This document shows positions 26,836-36,078 of a stretch of 64,000 nucleotides of DNA, piece after piece; position 1 is the first letter of the stretch, and every line of letters begins with the position of its first letter. This DNA is from Stappia sp. TSB10P1A (GTDB lineage: Bacteria > Pseudomonadota > Alphaproteobacteria > Rhizobiales > Stappiaceae), in the NCBI RefSeq assembly GCF_900185725.1, contig NZ_FYAU01000036.1:62001-126000 (forward strand), read 5' to 3'. The notes beneath the pieces are model-generated. The model made no database searches. It saw only the letters and a program-made list of their open reading frames with translations, and was not told the DNA's origin. The position numbers and the translations under genes are program-made.

Positions 26836-28119
26836 ATGAGCGACCGCATTCCCGGTTTTTCGACGCTGGCGATCCATGCCGGCGCGCAGCCCGACCCGTC
26901 GACCGGCGCGCGAGTGACGCCAATCTACCAGACCACGTCCTTCGTCTTCGACGATGTCGACCATGCCGCGTCGCTGTTCGGGCTGCAGGCCTTCGGCAAC
27001 ATCTACACCCGTATCACCAATCCGACGACGGCTGTTCTGGAAGAGCGCGTCGCGGCCCTGGAAGGCGGCACGGCGGCGCTTGCGGTGGCGTCCGGCCACT
27101 CGGCGCAGTTGCTTGCCTTCCACACGATGATGACGCCGGGCGACAACATCGTCGCCGCCAACAAGCTCTATGGCGGCTCGATCAACCAGCTCAACCACTC
27201 ATTCAAGAGCTTTGGCTGGGAAGTGAGGTGGGCTGACGCGCAGGATCCGGAGAGTTTCGCCGCGCTGATCGACGACCGCACCCGCGCGATCTTCGTCGAG
27301 AGCCTCGCCAATCCCGGCGGCGTCGTGGTCGACATCGAGGCGATCTCGAAGGTCGCAAAGGCCCGCAACATCCCGCTCGTCGTCGACAACACGCTGGCGA
27401 CCCCGTATCTGTGCCGGCCGATCGAGCACGGCGCTGACATCGTGCTGCACTCGCTGACAAAGTTCATGGGCGGACACGGCAACTCGATGGGCGGCGTGAT
27501 CGTCGACGGTGGCAGCTACGACTGGTCGTCGACCGACCGCTATCCGATGCTGTCGAAGCCGCGCCCGGAATATTCCGGCATGGTGCTGCACGAGACCTTC
27601 GGCAACTTCGCCTTCGCCATCGCCTGCCGCGTGCTCGGCCTGCGCGACCTCGGTCCGGCGATCTCGCCGATGAACTCTTTCATGATCCTGACCGGTATCG
27701 AGACGCTGCCGCTGCGCATGCAGCGCCACAGCGACAACGCGCTCAAGGTGGCACAGCACCTGGCCGGTCACGACAAGGTCGCCTGGGTGTCCTATGCCGG
27801 CCTGCCGGGCGACCCCAACCATGCCAAACAGCAGAAATACATGCCGAAGGGTGCAGGTGCGGTCTTCACCTTCGGGGTCAAGGGCGGCTACGAGGCGGGC
27901 GTCGCGCTCGTTTCCAACTGCCAGATCCTGTCGCATCTCGCCAATATCGGCGATACGCGCTCGCTGATCATCCATCCGGCTTCGACCACTCACCGTCAGC
28001 TCACCGACGAGCAGAAGACGGCGGCCGGTGCCGGTCCGGACGTCGTCCGTCTGTCGATCGGCCTCGAGGATGTCGAGGACATCATTGCCGATCTCGACCA
28101 GGCACTGGCCGCGGTCTGA
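26836..28119 (+). CDS. metY: O-acetylhomoserine aminocarboxypropyltransferase
   Basis: PLP enzyme making homocysteine (or methionine) from O-acetylhomoserine and sulfide (or methanethiol). 427 residues, the typical MetY length. The N-terminus [19 protein letters not shown] and [22 protein letters not shown] are family signatures, and the PLP lysine is K209 in [22 protein letters not shown] stands 5 nt before the ATG. It is transcribed alone and ends in a strong hairpin. A foldable leader is described separately. Confidence 0.95.
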   Translation: MSDRIPGFSTLAIHAGAQPDPSTGARVTPIYQTTSFVFDDVDHAASLFGLQAFGNIYTRITNPTTAVLEERVAALEGGTAALAVASGHSAQLLAFHTMMTPGDNIVAANKLYGGSINQLNHSFKSFGWEVRWADAQDPESFAALIDDRTRAIFVESLANPGGVVVDIEAISKVAKARNIPLVVDNTLATPYLCRPIEHGADIVLHSLTKFMGGHGNSMGGVIVDGGSYDWSSTDRYPMLSKPRPEYSGMVLHETFGNFAFAIACRVLGLRDLGPAISPMNSFMILTGIETLPLRMQRHSDNALKVAQHLAGHDKVAWVSYAGLPGDPNHAKQQKYMPKGAGAVFTFGVKGGYEAGVALVSNCQILSHLANIGDTRSLIIHPASTTHRQLTDEQKTAAGAGPDVVRLSIGLEDVEDIIADLDQALAAV

Positions 28120-28142
28120 TCGAAAAGCGGTGTGAAGAACGG

Positions 28143-28169
28143 AAAAGCCGGGCATGTCGCCCGGCTTTT
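28143..28169. terminator. bidirectional terminator between metY and ctaA
   Basis: AAAAGCCGGGC (28143-28153) with GCCCGGCTTTT (28159-28169), loop ATGTC, followed by T's on the plus strand and preceded by A's. It lies between convergent genes and can serve both. Confidence 0.85.
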
Positions 28170-28189
28170 TCATATCTGCGCCGGCACCA

Positions 28190-29296
28190 TCACGTGCGAA
28201 GGGCCTCGCTGAAACGCGCCCGCACCCAGAACTCCACGGCGGCGATCATCACCGCGACGATGAAGCCCTGATGGGTAAGCGCCAGCCAGAACGGCACATG
28301 GCCAAGCAGGGTGGCGATGCCGATGACCATCTGGACGAGGAGGACGACCAGCACGGCATGCGCCGCGCCGCGCAGATGGCGGGCGGTTTCGCAGCGATAG
28401 ACCGCCCACATGGCCCATAGCGCGAATCCGACGATCAGATAAGCGGTCAGGCGGTGCTGGAATTGCACGGTCAGCACGTTCTCGAAGTGATTGATCCAGG
28501 CCGGCGTCATAAGCCACAGGCCGGAGGGGATGAGGGCGCCGTCCATCAGCGGCCAGGTGTTGAAGGAAAGCCCGGCCTTGAGCCCGGCCACCAGACCACC
28601 GAGGAATATCTGCAGCACCAGCAGGGCCAGCAGGAGCTTTGCCGTTCCCACGAAGGGCCGCGCCCCTTGCGGCCGGGCGGCGGCCTCGCGATCGACCGGA
28701 ACCTGCGCGAGATAGCGGGCGAGCGCGAAGAGATAGATGAAGATCAGGCAGGCAAGCGTCAGATGGGTGGCAAGGCGGTACTGGCTGACGTCGACACGCT
28801 CGGCAAGCCCGGAGACCACCATCCACCAACCGACGACGCCCTGCATGCCGCCGAGTACGAAGCCCCCGACCAGCCAGGGCAGCAGCCATTTTTCGATGCG
28901 CCCACGCCACCAGAACCATACGAGAGGCACGAAGAAGGCAAGGCCGATCACCCGGCCGAGCAGGCGATGTCCCCACTCCCACCAGAAGATGAACTTGAAC
29001 TCGTCCAGCGACATGCCCTTGTTGATGAGCTGGTATTCGGGGATCTGGCGATACTTCTCCAGTTCCTCCTCCCACTCGGCAACGGAAAGCGGCGGAATGA
29101 CGCCGTGGATCGGCTTCCACTCGGTGATCGACAGGCCGCTATCGGTAAGACGGGTCGCGCCGCCGACGACAATCATGGCGAAGATCAGCACGCAGATCGC
29201 ATAGAGCCAGAGCCGGATCGCCCGGCGGTCGGCCGCGATGCGAGCGTTGGCGTCATCCATCGGAGCGCCGAGCGAGGCTGCCGTCGTGTCGGACAT
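28190..29296 (-). CDS. ctaA: haem A synthase
   Basis: Membrane haem O monooxygenase that makes haem A for cytochrome c oxidase, 368 residues with about eight hydrophobic helices. Family blocks are visible: GGATRLTDSGLSITEWKPIHG, EFKFIFWWEWGHRLLGR, LATHLTLA, FNTWPLMDG, QFQHRLTAY and LTHQGFIV, with the haem-ligand histidines. The ATG at 29296 is used because the longer in-frame extension upstream is Pro/Ser-rich and not family-like. Confidence 0.94.
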   Translation of the reverse strand: MSDTTAASLGAPMDDANARIAADRRAIRLWLYAICVLIFAMIVVGGATRLTDSGLSITEWKPIHGVIPPLSVAEWEEELEKYRQIPEYQLINKGMSLDEFKFIFWWEWGHRLLGRVIGLAFFVPLVWFWWRGRIEKWLLPWLVGGFVLGGMQGVVGWWMVVSGLAERVDVSQYRLATHLTLACLIFIYLFALARYLAQVPVDREAAARPQGARPFVGTAKLLLALLVLQIFLGGLVAGLKAGLSFNTWPLMDGALIPSGLWLMTPAWINHFENVLTVQFQHRLTAYLIVGFALWAMWAVYRCETARHLRGAAHAVLVVLLVQMVIGIATLLGHVPFWLALTHQGFIVAVMIAAVEFWVRARFSEALRT

Positions 29297-29504
29297 GGGG
29301 AGGCACCATATCGTCAAATGAAGGAACGGCGCCAGCGGCACCGCGAGACTGAGCGGGGTTATAGGCACGGGCGGCGAAAGACAAGGTCTTGACGGCAGGG
29401 GTCGCTGTGACACATGCACTCAGAACATATCGTTTGGACGCTTGGCCTACCCCTTGCGATTGGGTGCGGGCGACAGGCCGCTTCCACACCGATCCGGAGA
29501 GCAG

Positions 29505-29735
29505 ATGCGAAATCCGCTGCGCAAATTCATCGGCATGCTGGTGCTGGTCACTTTCGTGATCGTCTATGCCTTCGTGGCGATGGTCATTGGCGACATGACG
29601 TTGCAGCACGCCTCGCTCGCCGTGCAGCTCCTGTATTTCGGGATTGCTGGAATTGCCTGGACGCTCCCTGCCGGCGCCATCATCTGGTGGATGGAGCACG
29701 GCTTCCGGATCAGCCGCAGGCGGGATGCGGATTGA
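29505..29735 (+). CDS. DUF2842 domain membrane protein
   Basis: A 76-residue protein with two hydrophobic helices (IGMLVLVTFVIVYAFVAMVIGD and VQLLYFGIAGIAWTLPAGAIIWWM) and the DUF2842 pattern ending in WMEHGF. DUF2842 is an alphaproteobacterial family of unknown function, often near ctaA. The ATG at 29505 follows GGAGAGCAG. Its 3' end overlaps the tail of the deacetylase pseudogene on the other strand. Confidence 0.8.
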   Translation: MRNPLRKFIGMLVLVTFVIVYAFVAMVIGDMTLQHASLAVQLLYFGIAGIAWTLPAGAIIWWMEHGFRISRRRDAD

Positions 29736-30316
29736 TCGTGTCGCGCAGGCGCTCGCGCGTCAGCGGATAATGGTCGTGGGTGTGAGAGCCTACTGAAAAC
29801 GGCGGACCGCGCAGCATCTCGCGCAACTCGTCCCAGATCAGGATCAGTTCCTCGGCCAGAGCCGACAGGTCGACGCCGTGGACAGATGCCAGCCGGCGCA
29901 GTTCCAGTTCCAACCGCTGCGAGTTCCCCCAGATCCCGCGCGAACCAGTGCTGCAGGTTGCAGAGTGGCGCTTCAGCACCGGCCAGGCGTGGACGAGATT
30001 GTCGCGATACCCGTCGTCGAAGGTCAGCGCAGCGAAACGCGCCCCCGCTGTCCGGCTCCTGCATGCGTGCCACGGCCGTCTCCAGCGGCACGATCTCCAT
30101 ACCGGCAGCACGTATCTGGCGGATCGTATGGTCCAGAAACTCCGATGTGACGGTGAGACGGGCATTGGGGGAACTGACGCGGCGCGCCAGAAGGTCGCAC
30201 GCTGTGCAAGTAAAAATCACACCTCGCCCGCCAGTCAGTGGCGGCAGCAGGTGGCCGATCCCGCTCCAATGCAGCAGCTTACAGCGTCCAGCCAGCAGGT
30301 GACGCCGCAGATCCAT
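29710..30316 (-). pseudogene. decayed polysaccharide deacetylase (NodB-like)
   Basis: Pieces of one deacetylase are spread over different frames. The N-terminus (MDLRRHLLAGRCKLLHW ... GGRGVIFT) starts at 30316; the following LHSVRPSGAPRQF is in another frame; SPNARLTVTSEFLDHTI returns to the first; then ARFAALTFDDGYRDNLVHAW, with the catalytic TFDDGY motif, and VGSHTHDHYPLTR, with the metal-binding H-x-x-x-H, are in a third register. The segment between VLKRH and the DLSALAEELI block is also much shorter than in family members. At least three frame breaks plus an internal deletion mean no working enzyme. It lies beside the EPS genes. Confidence 0.75.
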
Positions 30317-30476
30317 GTTTTGACAACCGCCTGAAGCCGGTGACAGTCGCCAGCTTTTTCAACTGGGAGCGGCATATCGACGGTTTCTTTAGAACTCCTT
30401 GCTAGTGAAACTGGCAATCGAATGAGAATGCCATCGGGGCAGCAGCAACGAGAGCATCGCGAATCTGGGGGAGACG

Positions 30477-31691
30477 ATGGTCAGGCCGGTCGGGTTGCTC
30501 CAGTCGAATGACTGGGATCAGATGGACCTTCAGGCGATGAGGCTGGATGCCATGCTCGAGAACGGCGAATTTTCCGTGCGTGCCCTTCGCGATCCGGCGG
30601 AGGCGGCCTGCGCTTGGCGCCATCTCGAAGAAAACGCCTTCGGTACGCTGTTCACGAGTTATGACTGGCTCGCGTCGTGGTACGACCACGTCGGCCGCGC
30701 GCGCGGCATCGAGCCGATCATCGTCCTCGGCGAGATTGACGGCGAGCCCGGCTTCCTGTTGCCGCTTGGAGTGATGAAGATCTTCGGCGGCACCTTGCGT
30801 CTCGGCCGGTTCCTCGGCGACTTTCACGGCAATCAGAACAGTGGCCTTTGGCGCCGCGACGTGTTCGCGGGCATCCATGGCAAGAGCCTGCACCGCGCGC
30901 TCCTGCGCATCGGGCGCGAACACCGGATCGACCTGTTCGACCTCAAGTACATTCCCGCCACCCTGGACGAGCGGGTTCATCCGTTGATAGACCGCACCGC
31001 GATCGAAAGCCTGAACGCGGTTCATGCTTTCCCGCTCAAGGCCGACTTCGACACGCTCTACAAGGAACGCCGGAGTTCCAGCGCCCGCAAGAAGCTCAGG
31101 ATCAAGGAAAAGAAGCTCGCGGAACTGGGAGGCTTGGCCTGGCGCAAGGCGGTCGACACGGAAACGGCCCTGCACTTCCTCGACACGCTGGTTGCGCAAC
31201 GCAGCGCCCGTCAAGCCACGCACGGCATTCCCAACGTCTTCGAGCCGGCGGATGTCAGAGGGTTCCTCGCCGATCAGATCACAAGCGCGATCCGCGATCG
31301 CTCCGAGCACGTGACCATCCATGCCCTGGAAGCTGGCGGGCGGATTCGGGCGACCTATCTGTGCGGCCTGCAATATGGCCGCTACCACGCCTATACCAAC
31401 AGCATCGACGAGGACGTCGCCGCCTGCAGCCCCGGCGATATCCTGCTCAACCATGTGATTGCAGATGCCTGCCGCCTGGGCGCCCACACGTTCGACTTCG
31501 GCCTCGGCGCAGAACGGTACAAGACGGCCTGGGCGGACAAGGAAGTCCTGATGGACGTCGAAATTCCGGTGACGATCAAGGGCTATATCGCACAGAACGG
31601 CGTCAAGCAGATGCGCGCCTTCAAACGGCGGATCCGCAGTTCGCCCAAGCTGTGGCAGGCGGTACGGATGATGCGCAGGCTGAAGGGCTGA
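30477..31691 (+). CDS. GNAT-fold protein of the BcsL/CelD family
   Basis: A 404-residue protein with the CelD-like (BioF2-like) acetyltransferase domain linked with polysaccharide synthesis. Seen: the N-terminal FTSYDWLASWYDHVG block, the basic SSSARKKLRIKEKKLAELGG helix, and the C-terminal GNAT-like part ending with GDILLNHVIADACRLGAHTFDFGLGAERYKTAWA. No signal peptide or membrane segment. A GGGGGAG precedes the ATG. Likely acetylates or otherwise modifies a polysaccharide or precursor; the substrate is unknown. It borders the deacetylase pseudogene and converges with the gumC-like gene. Confidence 0.82.
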   Translation: MVRPVGLLQSNDWDQMDLQAMRLDAMLENGEFSVRALRDPAEAACAWRHLEENAFGTLFTSYDWLASWYDHVGRARGIEPIIVLGEIDGEPGFLLPLGVMKIFGGTLRLGRFLGDFHGNQNSGLWRRDVFAGIHGKSLHRALLRIGREHRIDLFDLKYIPATLDERVHPLIDRTAIESLNAVHAFPLKADFDTLYKERRSSSARKKLRIKEKKLAELGGLAWRKAVDTETALHFLDTLVAQRSARQATHGIPNVFEPADVRGFLADQITSAIRDRSEHVTIHALEAGGRIRATYLCGLQYGRYHAYTNSIDEDVAACSPGDILLNHVIADACRLGAHTFDFGLGAERYKTAWADKEVLMDVEIPVTIKGYIAQNGVKQMRAFKRRIRSSPKLWQAVRMMRRLKG

Positions 31692-31718
31692 CGCAACCAC
31701 CCGGCAGGAGTTGCAGAA

Positions 31719-31740
31719 AGGCCGGGCATCGCCCCGGCCT
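31719..31740. terminator. terminator between the CelD-like gene and the gumC-like gene
   Basis: AGGCCGGG (31719-31726) with CCCGGCCT (31733-31740), loop CATCGC, followed by CTTGCTTTGCC on the plus strand. Convergent genes flank it. Confidence 0.7.
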
Positions 31741-31774
31741 CTTGCTTTGCCAATCCTGGTGCCGCGCTACCGCC

Positions 31775-33997
31775 TCACGCTGCCATATCCGCTCGCCCGA
31801 CGCTGGCGGACCTTCCTGCGCCATCGCTAACGGTTTCCACGATCACCGGAGTGCCGGTCTGGTCCTCGAGCATGCGCATTGCGTCTTCCATCTCGGGATC
31901 GGCAGGAGATCCGCCCGACGCCACCACGACTTGATCAGCCATCGCCAGGATCTGGGCGCTGATCAGCGAATCGTCGATCAGCCCGAGGTCGAAGAACACC
32001 TGATCGTAGGTGTGGTCGATCGCTTCCATCAGCATTTCGAACCGCTCGTTCTGAGCGAGATCGTCGTCAATCGCCCGTCGCCCCGCCTCGATGACATGCG
32101 CGCGCGAGGCTGCATCGCGATAGATCACGCCGGCGAACGAGGCGCTGCCGTCGAGCAGCTCGGCAAACCCCGGCACCGCCTGGGGATCGGCGAGATCCGG
32201 GCGGACCTCAAGGAACAACGGCATGACGCCCTCCTCCGCCGCGGCGCGCACGAGACGGAACGTGACACTTTGTGAGATCTCGTCGCTGTCGACGCTGAGC
32301 ACGGCGATGCGGCGCGGCCGTTCTCGGCTGGGCGCAACAAGCGGCCCGTCGAGACCAGACGCCGGGGCGGATCTGGCGATGTCGGACGGCGTCTCTTCCG
32401 CGGTCGACTGGGACTTCACGGCAAGGGAAGCGCCCACCGCTGCGCTTGGCGTCCAGTCATAGGAGAAGGTCGGCGTGCCGGCACCATAGGCTGCCCCTCC
32501 CCGCCCCGTTGACGCGGAGCGCGTTTGCGAAGCGGATGCAGCCGCAACGGGATGGTCCGCCTCCTCCGTCTCCACGATACGGGTCACGAAAGCGCGCCCG
32601 GAGACGAACTGGCCGAGAATCACCGACATCGCCGACAGCATCAAGGTGACGAAAGCGGCAATCGCCACCGTCTGCGGCACCTTCGGAGAGAAGGGCTCCA
32701 GCGGGACGGTTGCTCGTGAGATGACGCGCGCGTCGGCGCCAATAACGCTGGCGTTGCGACGCGTATCGGCCTCGCGGTAGCGGGTCATCAACTGGTCGAG
32801 CTGTGTCGTCTTGACCGCTGCCTCACGCTCCAGATCGCGCAGGCGGACCTGATCGTCGTTGGAACGGGCCGCGCGCGTCTTGAATTCCTCGAGCGTTGCC
32901 TGAAGCGAGGCCACACGCTCCTGTTGGATACGCGCCTCGTTCTCCAGCCCCGCCGCGACACGTCCCGCCTCCTGGCGAATCTGCCGATCGAAGTCATCAA
33001 GCTGGGACCGCAGCGCCCGGAGCTGCGGATGGTTCGGCAGCAAGGTGGTGGAGAGCTCGGCAATGCGGGCCTGGAGTTCCACCTGACGCTCGCGCAGACG
33101 CTGGATAAGCTGGGAGTTCAGCACGTCCTGCATGCCGTCGAGCGACCCGCCGCCACTGAGCTGGGCGCGGATCAGCTTCGCCCGCGCCTCGGCCTGCGAC
33201 TGGGCCGCGCGGGCGTCGGAAAGCTGTGTTCCAATCTCCCCGAGTTGCTGGCGATCCAGCGTCTGATTGTCGGCGCCGAGCAGGAGATCGTTCTGCGAAC
33301 GGAAATCCTCGACCCGCTTCTGCGCCGCCTGAACCTCCTCGCGCAGCCGCTCGATCTGCGGCTCCAGCGAGGCCGCGGCCATGTCCGTCGTCTCGCGCTT
33401 CACCGATGATTGCAGGTCGAGATACTCCTCGACCACCGCATTGGCGACCCTGGCGGCGAGCTCGGGATTCTTGGAGACATAGCGGACGGAGATGACCCGG
33501 GAGCCATCCACCCGAAACACCTCGAGATTGTCATAGAAGACCTTGAGCACCCGCTCTTCGCGGGTATTGCTGCCGGGATCGCGCATCACGCCGAGCGCGA
33601 CGAACATGTCCTGGATCAGGCTGCTGGAGCCTGCTTCGAACTCGGGAATGCTGGCAAGATCGAGCCGTTTGGCCACCCGGCGCAACAGATCGCGCGACTG
33701 CAAAAGTTCGACCTGGCTGGCGACACCCTCGTTGTCGAGAAGCGCCCGCTCCTCCTCTGCGCCGCGCGCTTCCCCAGGATAGACGACGTTCGACGTCTCG
33801 ATCAGCACCTTCGATTCGGCCCGGTAGCGGGAGGGTACGACTTGCAGAACCAGGAAAGTCACGAGTGCGGCGCCGACCACAAGAGGCAGCAGCCAGCGAA
33901 GCGACCGGCGCAAGGCGCCAAGGATCGCCGAAAGGTCGATCTCGACGCGCTCGTCGACGCCGGGCGGTCGGGCGTCAGGTGCGTGCGGCTGGTTCAT
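31775..33997 (-). CDS. GumC/Wzz chain-length protein with degenerate kinase-like tail
   Basis: A 740-residue polysaccharide co-polymerase. Membrane helix 1 is at about residues 34-53, the Wzz domain and long periplasmic coiled coils follow, and helix 2 is at about 437-457 after the PFSPKVPQT motif. From about residue 560 a domain resembles the bacterial tyrosine kinase (BY-kinase) ATPase fold, but the Walker A position reads VDSDEISQSVT instead of a GEGKS/T loop, the Walker A' strand reads VFFDLG, and the C-terminus has no tyrosine cluster. It therefore probably cannot bind ATP or autophosphorylate. Start at 33997 (GGAG 10 nt ahead). Divergent from the export lipoprotein gene. Confidence 0.85.
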   Translation of the reverse strand: MNQPHAPDARPPGVDERVEIDLSAILGALRRSLRWLLPLVVGAALVTFLVLQVVPSRYRAESKVLIETSNVVYPGEARGAEEERALLDNEGVASQVELLQSRDLLRRVAKRLDLASIPEFEAGSSSLIQDMFVALGVMRDPGSNTREERVLKVFYDNLEVFRVDGSRVISVRYVSKNPELAARVANAVVEEYLDLQSSVKRETTDMAAASLEPQIERLREEVQAAQKRVEDFRSQNDLLLGADNQTLDRQQLGEIGTQLSDARAAQSQAEARAKLIRAQLSGGGSLDGMQDVLNSQLIQRLRERQVELQARIAELSTTLLPNHPQLRALRSQLDDFDRQIRQEAGRVAAGLENEARIQQERVASLQATLEEFKTRAARSNDDQVRLRDLEREAAVKTTQLDQLMTRYREADTRRNASVIGADARVISRATVPLEPFSPKVPQTVAIAAFVTLMLSAMSVILGQFVSGRAFVTRIVETEEADHPVAAASASQTRSASTGRGGAAYGAGTPTFSYDWTPSAAVGASLAVKSQSTAEETPSDIARSAPASGLDGPLVAPSRERPRRIAVLSVDSDEISQSVTFRLVRAAAEEGVMPLFLEVRPDLADPQAVPGFAELLDGSASFAGVIYRDAASRAHVIEAGRRAIDDDLAQNERFEMLMEAIDHTYDQVFFDLGLIDDSLISAQILAMADQVVVASGGSPADPEMEDAMRMLEDQTGTPVIVETVSDGAGRSASVGRADMAA

Positions 33998-34053
33998 GCT
34001 CGCTACTCCGGAAGGGTGTCTGCGAGGATGATGACGATTCATGGTAAGCGGAG

Positions 34054-34113
34054 AGTTAACCTCCCGAGCCGTGCGCACAGCATCGCGCTTGCCCGATTCA
34101 CCCCAAGTTAACC
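34054..34113. repeat. AGTTAACC direct repeat in the EPS divergent region
   Basis: AGTTAACC occurs at 34054-34061 and 34106-34113, 52 bp apart (about five helical turns), between the divergent gumC-like and export-lipoprotein genes. Possible regulator sites; the 8-bp unit is short. Confidence 0.3.
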
Positions 34114-34155
34114 ACGTTGCGGAAAAGAATGGCGCAGTCGCTTCAGGAGATCGGA

Positions 34156-34713
34156 ATGTTCACGCGCCTCATCGCCGTTCTTTGCCTGGCCCTGACGGTC
34201 GCCGCGTGCAGCGGATACCGGCAACCGCCAACGGCGTTCCACGACATCCTCACCAAGCCCTACAGGCTTGACTCCAGTGATGTGTTGCGGGTGATCGTGT
34301 TCGGTCAGCAGGATCTCAACAACACCTACACGGTGGATCAGGCCGGCTATGTCGCGATGCCTCTCATCGGCAGTGTCGCGGCACGCGGACTGACCGTCCG
34401 CGAGCTTGAGGCCCAGATCACGAATCGCTTGAAAAACGGATACTTGCGCGATCCAGACGTCTCGGTTGAAGTTGCCACCTACCGTCCCGTCTTCGTCATG
34501 GGCGAAGTCGCCGCCGCCGGCCAGTACCCTTATGTGGCGGGCATGACGGCGCAGAATGCCATCGCAACGGCGGGCGGGTTCACGCCCCGCGGTCAGCAGT
34601 CCTCGGTCGACATCACCCGCCAGATCAACGGCGAGGTGATCAGCGGGCGCGTGCCGATCACCGACCCGGTCCGACCGGGCGACACGATCTATGTGCGGGA
34701 GCGATTCTTCTAA
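34156..34713 (+). CDS. polysaccharide export lipoprotein (Wza/GumB type)
   Basis: An outer-membrane export lipoprotein of 185 residues. The chosen ATG at 34156 has AGGAGA 5 nt ahead and gives a signal peptide with lipobox VAAC, C18 being lipidated. Then come the Poly_export domain (YRLDSSDVLRVIVFGQQDL ... VDQAGYVAMPLIGSVAARGLT) and an SLBB-type domain (FVMGEVAAAGQYPYVAGMTAQNAIATAGGFT). It is shorter than E. coli Wza and lacks the long C-terminal helix, like GumB/ExoF forms. Confidence 0.9.
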   Translation: MFTRLIAVLCLALTVAACSGYRQPPTAFHDILTKPYRLDSSDVLRVIVFGQQDLNNTYTVDQAGYVAMPLIGSVAARGLTVRELEAQITNRLKNGYLRDPDVSVEVATYRPVFVMGEVAAAGQYPYVAGMTAQNAIATAGGFTPRGQQSSVDITRQINGEVISGRVPITDPVRPGDTIYVRERFF

Positions 34714-34839
34714 CCCACCCGAGGGTTTCGCATTTTTGGCGGATTAACCTGCGACTCATCCCTGTCTGCTAAGGTTCAGGTTGCATGATCCGGAAAGATA
34801 ATCCGGACGGGCAGCCGCGTTGAGCCAGGGAGTTTCCAG

Positions 34840-36078
34840 ATGACCGCCGCGCCCTTGCGCATCGTTCACATCGTCCGCGCCCCGATCGGCGGGATTTTCC
34901 GACATATCTCCGACCTTTCGCTGGCCCAGACGCGGGCCGGTCATCAGGTCGGAGTGATCTGCGACGCCTCCACCGGCGGCCCGTTCGAAGCCGAGGCCAT
35001 CGCACGTCTTGCCCCGCAGCTTGCCCTCGGCATCGCGCGCTTTCCGATGCGTCGCCAGGTAACCCCCGGCGACCTGCGTGCGGCATTGTCGCTGTTTCGG
35101 CATGTGCGCGATCTCAAGCCCGACGTCCTGCATGGCCATGGCGCCAAGGGCGGGGTCTTCGCCCGTTCGATCGGCACCTTGCTGCGGCTGCGCGGCCGCA
35201 AGGTCACCCGGATCTACTGCCCGCATGGTGGCAGCCTCCACTACGATCCGCGCGGGATCGAAGGACGCATCTATTTCGCGCTCGAGCGCTTGCAGGAGCG
35301 CTTCACCGACGGACTCATCTTCGTCTCGGACTACGAGTACTCTGCCTACGAATCAAAGGTCTCCATGCCCAAGGTGGCCGCTCGGGTCGTCTATAACGGG
35401 CTGGCACCGGAAGAGTTCTCGCAAGTGCGGCCGCAGGCCGACGCCGCCGATTTCCTGTTCATCGGCATGCTGCGCGACCTCAAGGGGCCGGATCTGTTCA
35501 TTCAGGCGCTGGCGCATATGGAGAGCGTCCACGGCATGAAGGCCCGGGCTGATATCGTTGGCGAGGGCGAAGATCGTTCGCGCTACGAAGCGATGGTCCA
35601 GGCGCACGGCCTTACCGACCGCGTTCGCTTCCTCGGCGCCATGCCCGCCCGCGAAGCCTTCCGTCTCGCACGCTGTGTCGTCGTTCCCTCCCGTGCGGAG
35701 GCCATGCCGTATATCGTGCTGGAGACGGTGGCGGCCCAGATGCCGCTGATCGCAACCCGCGTCGGCGGCATTCCGGAGATCTTCGGCCGCTTCGCCGACA
35801 AACTGGTAACGCCGGGCGATGCGGAAGAACTGGCCAGCGCCATGGCTGCGGCCTTCCGGGATCCGGATACCATGTGCCGGCGCGCGGAAGGGCAGCGCAA
35901 GTGCCTGTCCGAGACCTTCAACGTCGAACTCATGAACGATCGCATCACCTCGCTCTATCTGGAGACGCGCGGGGTGAAGCGGCAGGACAAGGCGGGACGG
36001 AGCCCGGACGCGCCGACGCTGGCTGCCGCCAGCGCCCTGGCGAACCGGGATGCCGGCGCGTCGGGCAGGCGCGAATGA
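34840..36078 (+). CDS. GT4-family glycosyltransferase
   Basis: A 412-residue cytoplasmic glycosyltransferase with two Rossmann-like halves: an N-terminal acceptor domain (RIVHIVRAPIGGIFRHISDL) and a C-terminal nucleotide-sugar domain (LFIGMLRDLKGPDLFIQAL). The EX7E motif is E287 to E295 in SRAEAMPYIVLE, followed by ATRVGGIPEI. It probably adds a sugar to the lipid-linked EPS repeat unit. Its stop overlaps the next start (ATGA). Confidence 0.9.
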   Translation: MTAAPLRIVHIVRAPIGGIFRHISDLSLAQTRAGHQVGVICDASTGGPFEAEAIARLAPQLALGIARFPMRRQVTPGDLRAALSLFRHVRDLKPDVLHGHGAKGGVFARSIGTLLRLRGRKVTRIYCPHGGSLHYDPRGIEGRIYFALERLQERFTDGLIFVSDYEYSAYESKVSMPKVAARVVYNGLAPEEFSQVRPQADAADFLFIGMLRDLKGPDLFIQALAHMESVHGMKARADIVGEGEDRSRYEAMVQAHGLTDRVRFLGAMPAREAFRLARCVVVPSRAEAMPYIVLETVAAQMPLIATRVGGIPEIFGRFADKLVTPGDAEELASAMAAAFRDPDTMCRRAEGQRKCLSETFNVELMNDRITSLYLETRGVKRQDKAGRSPDAPTLAAASALANRDAGASGRRE

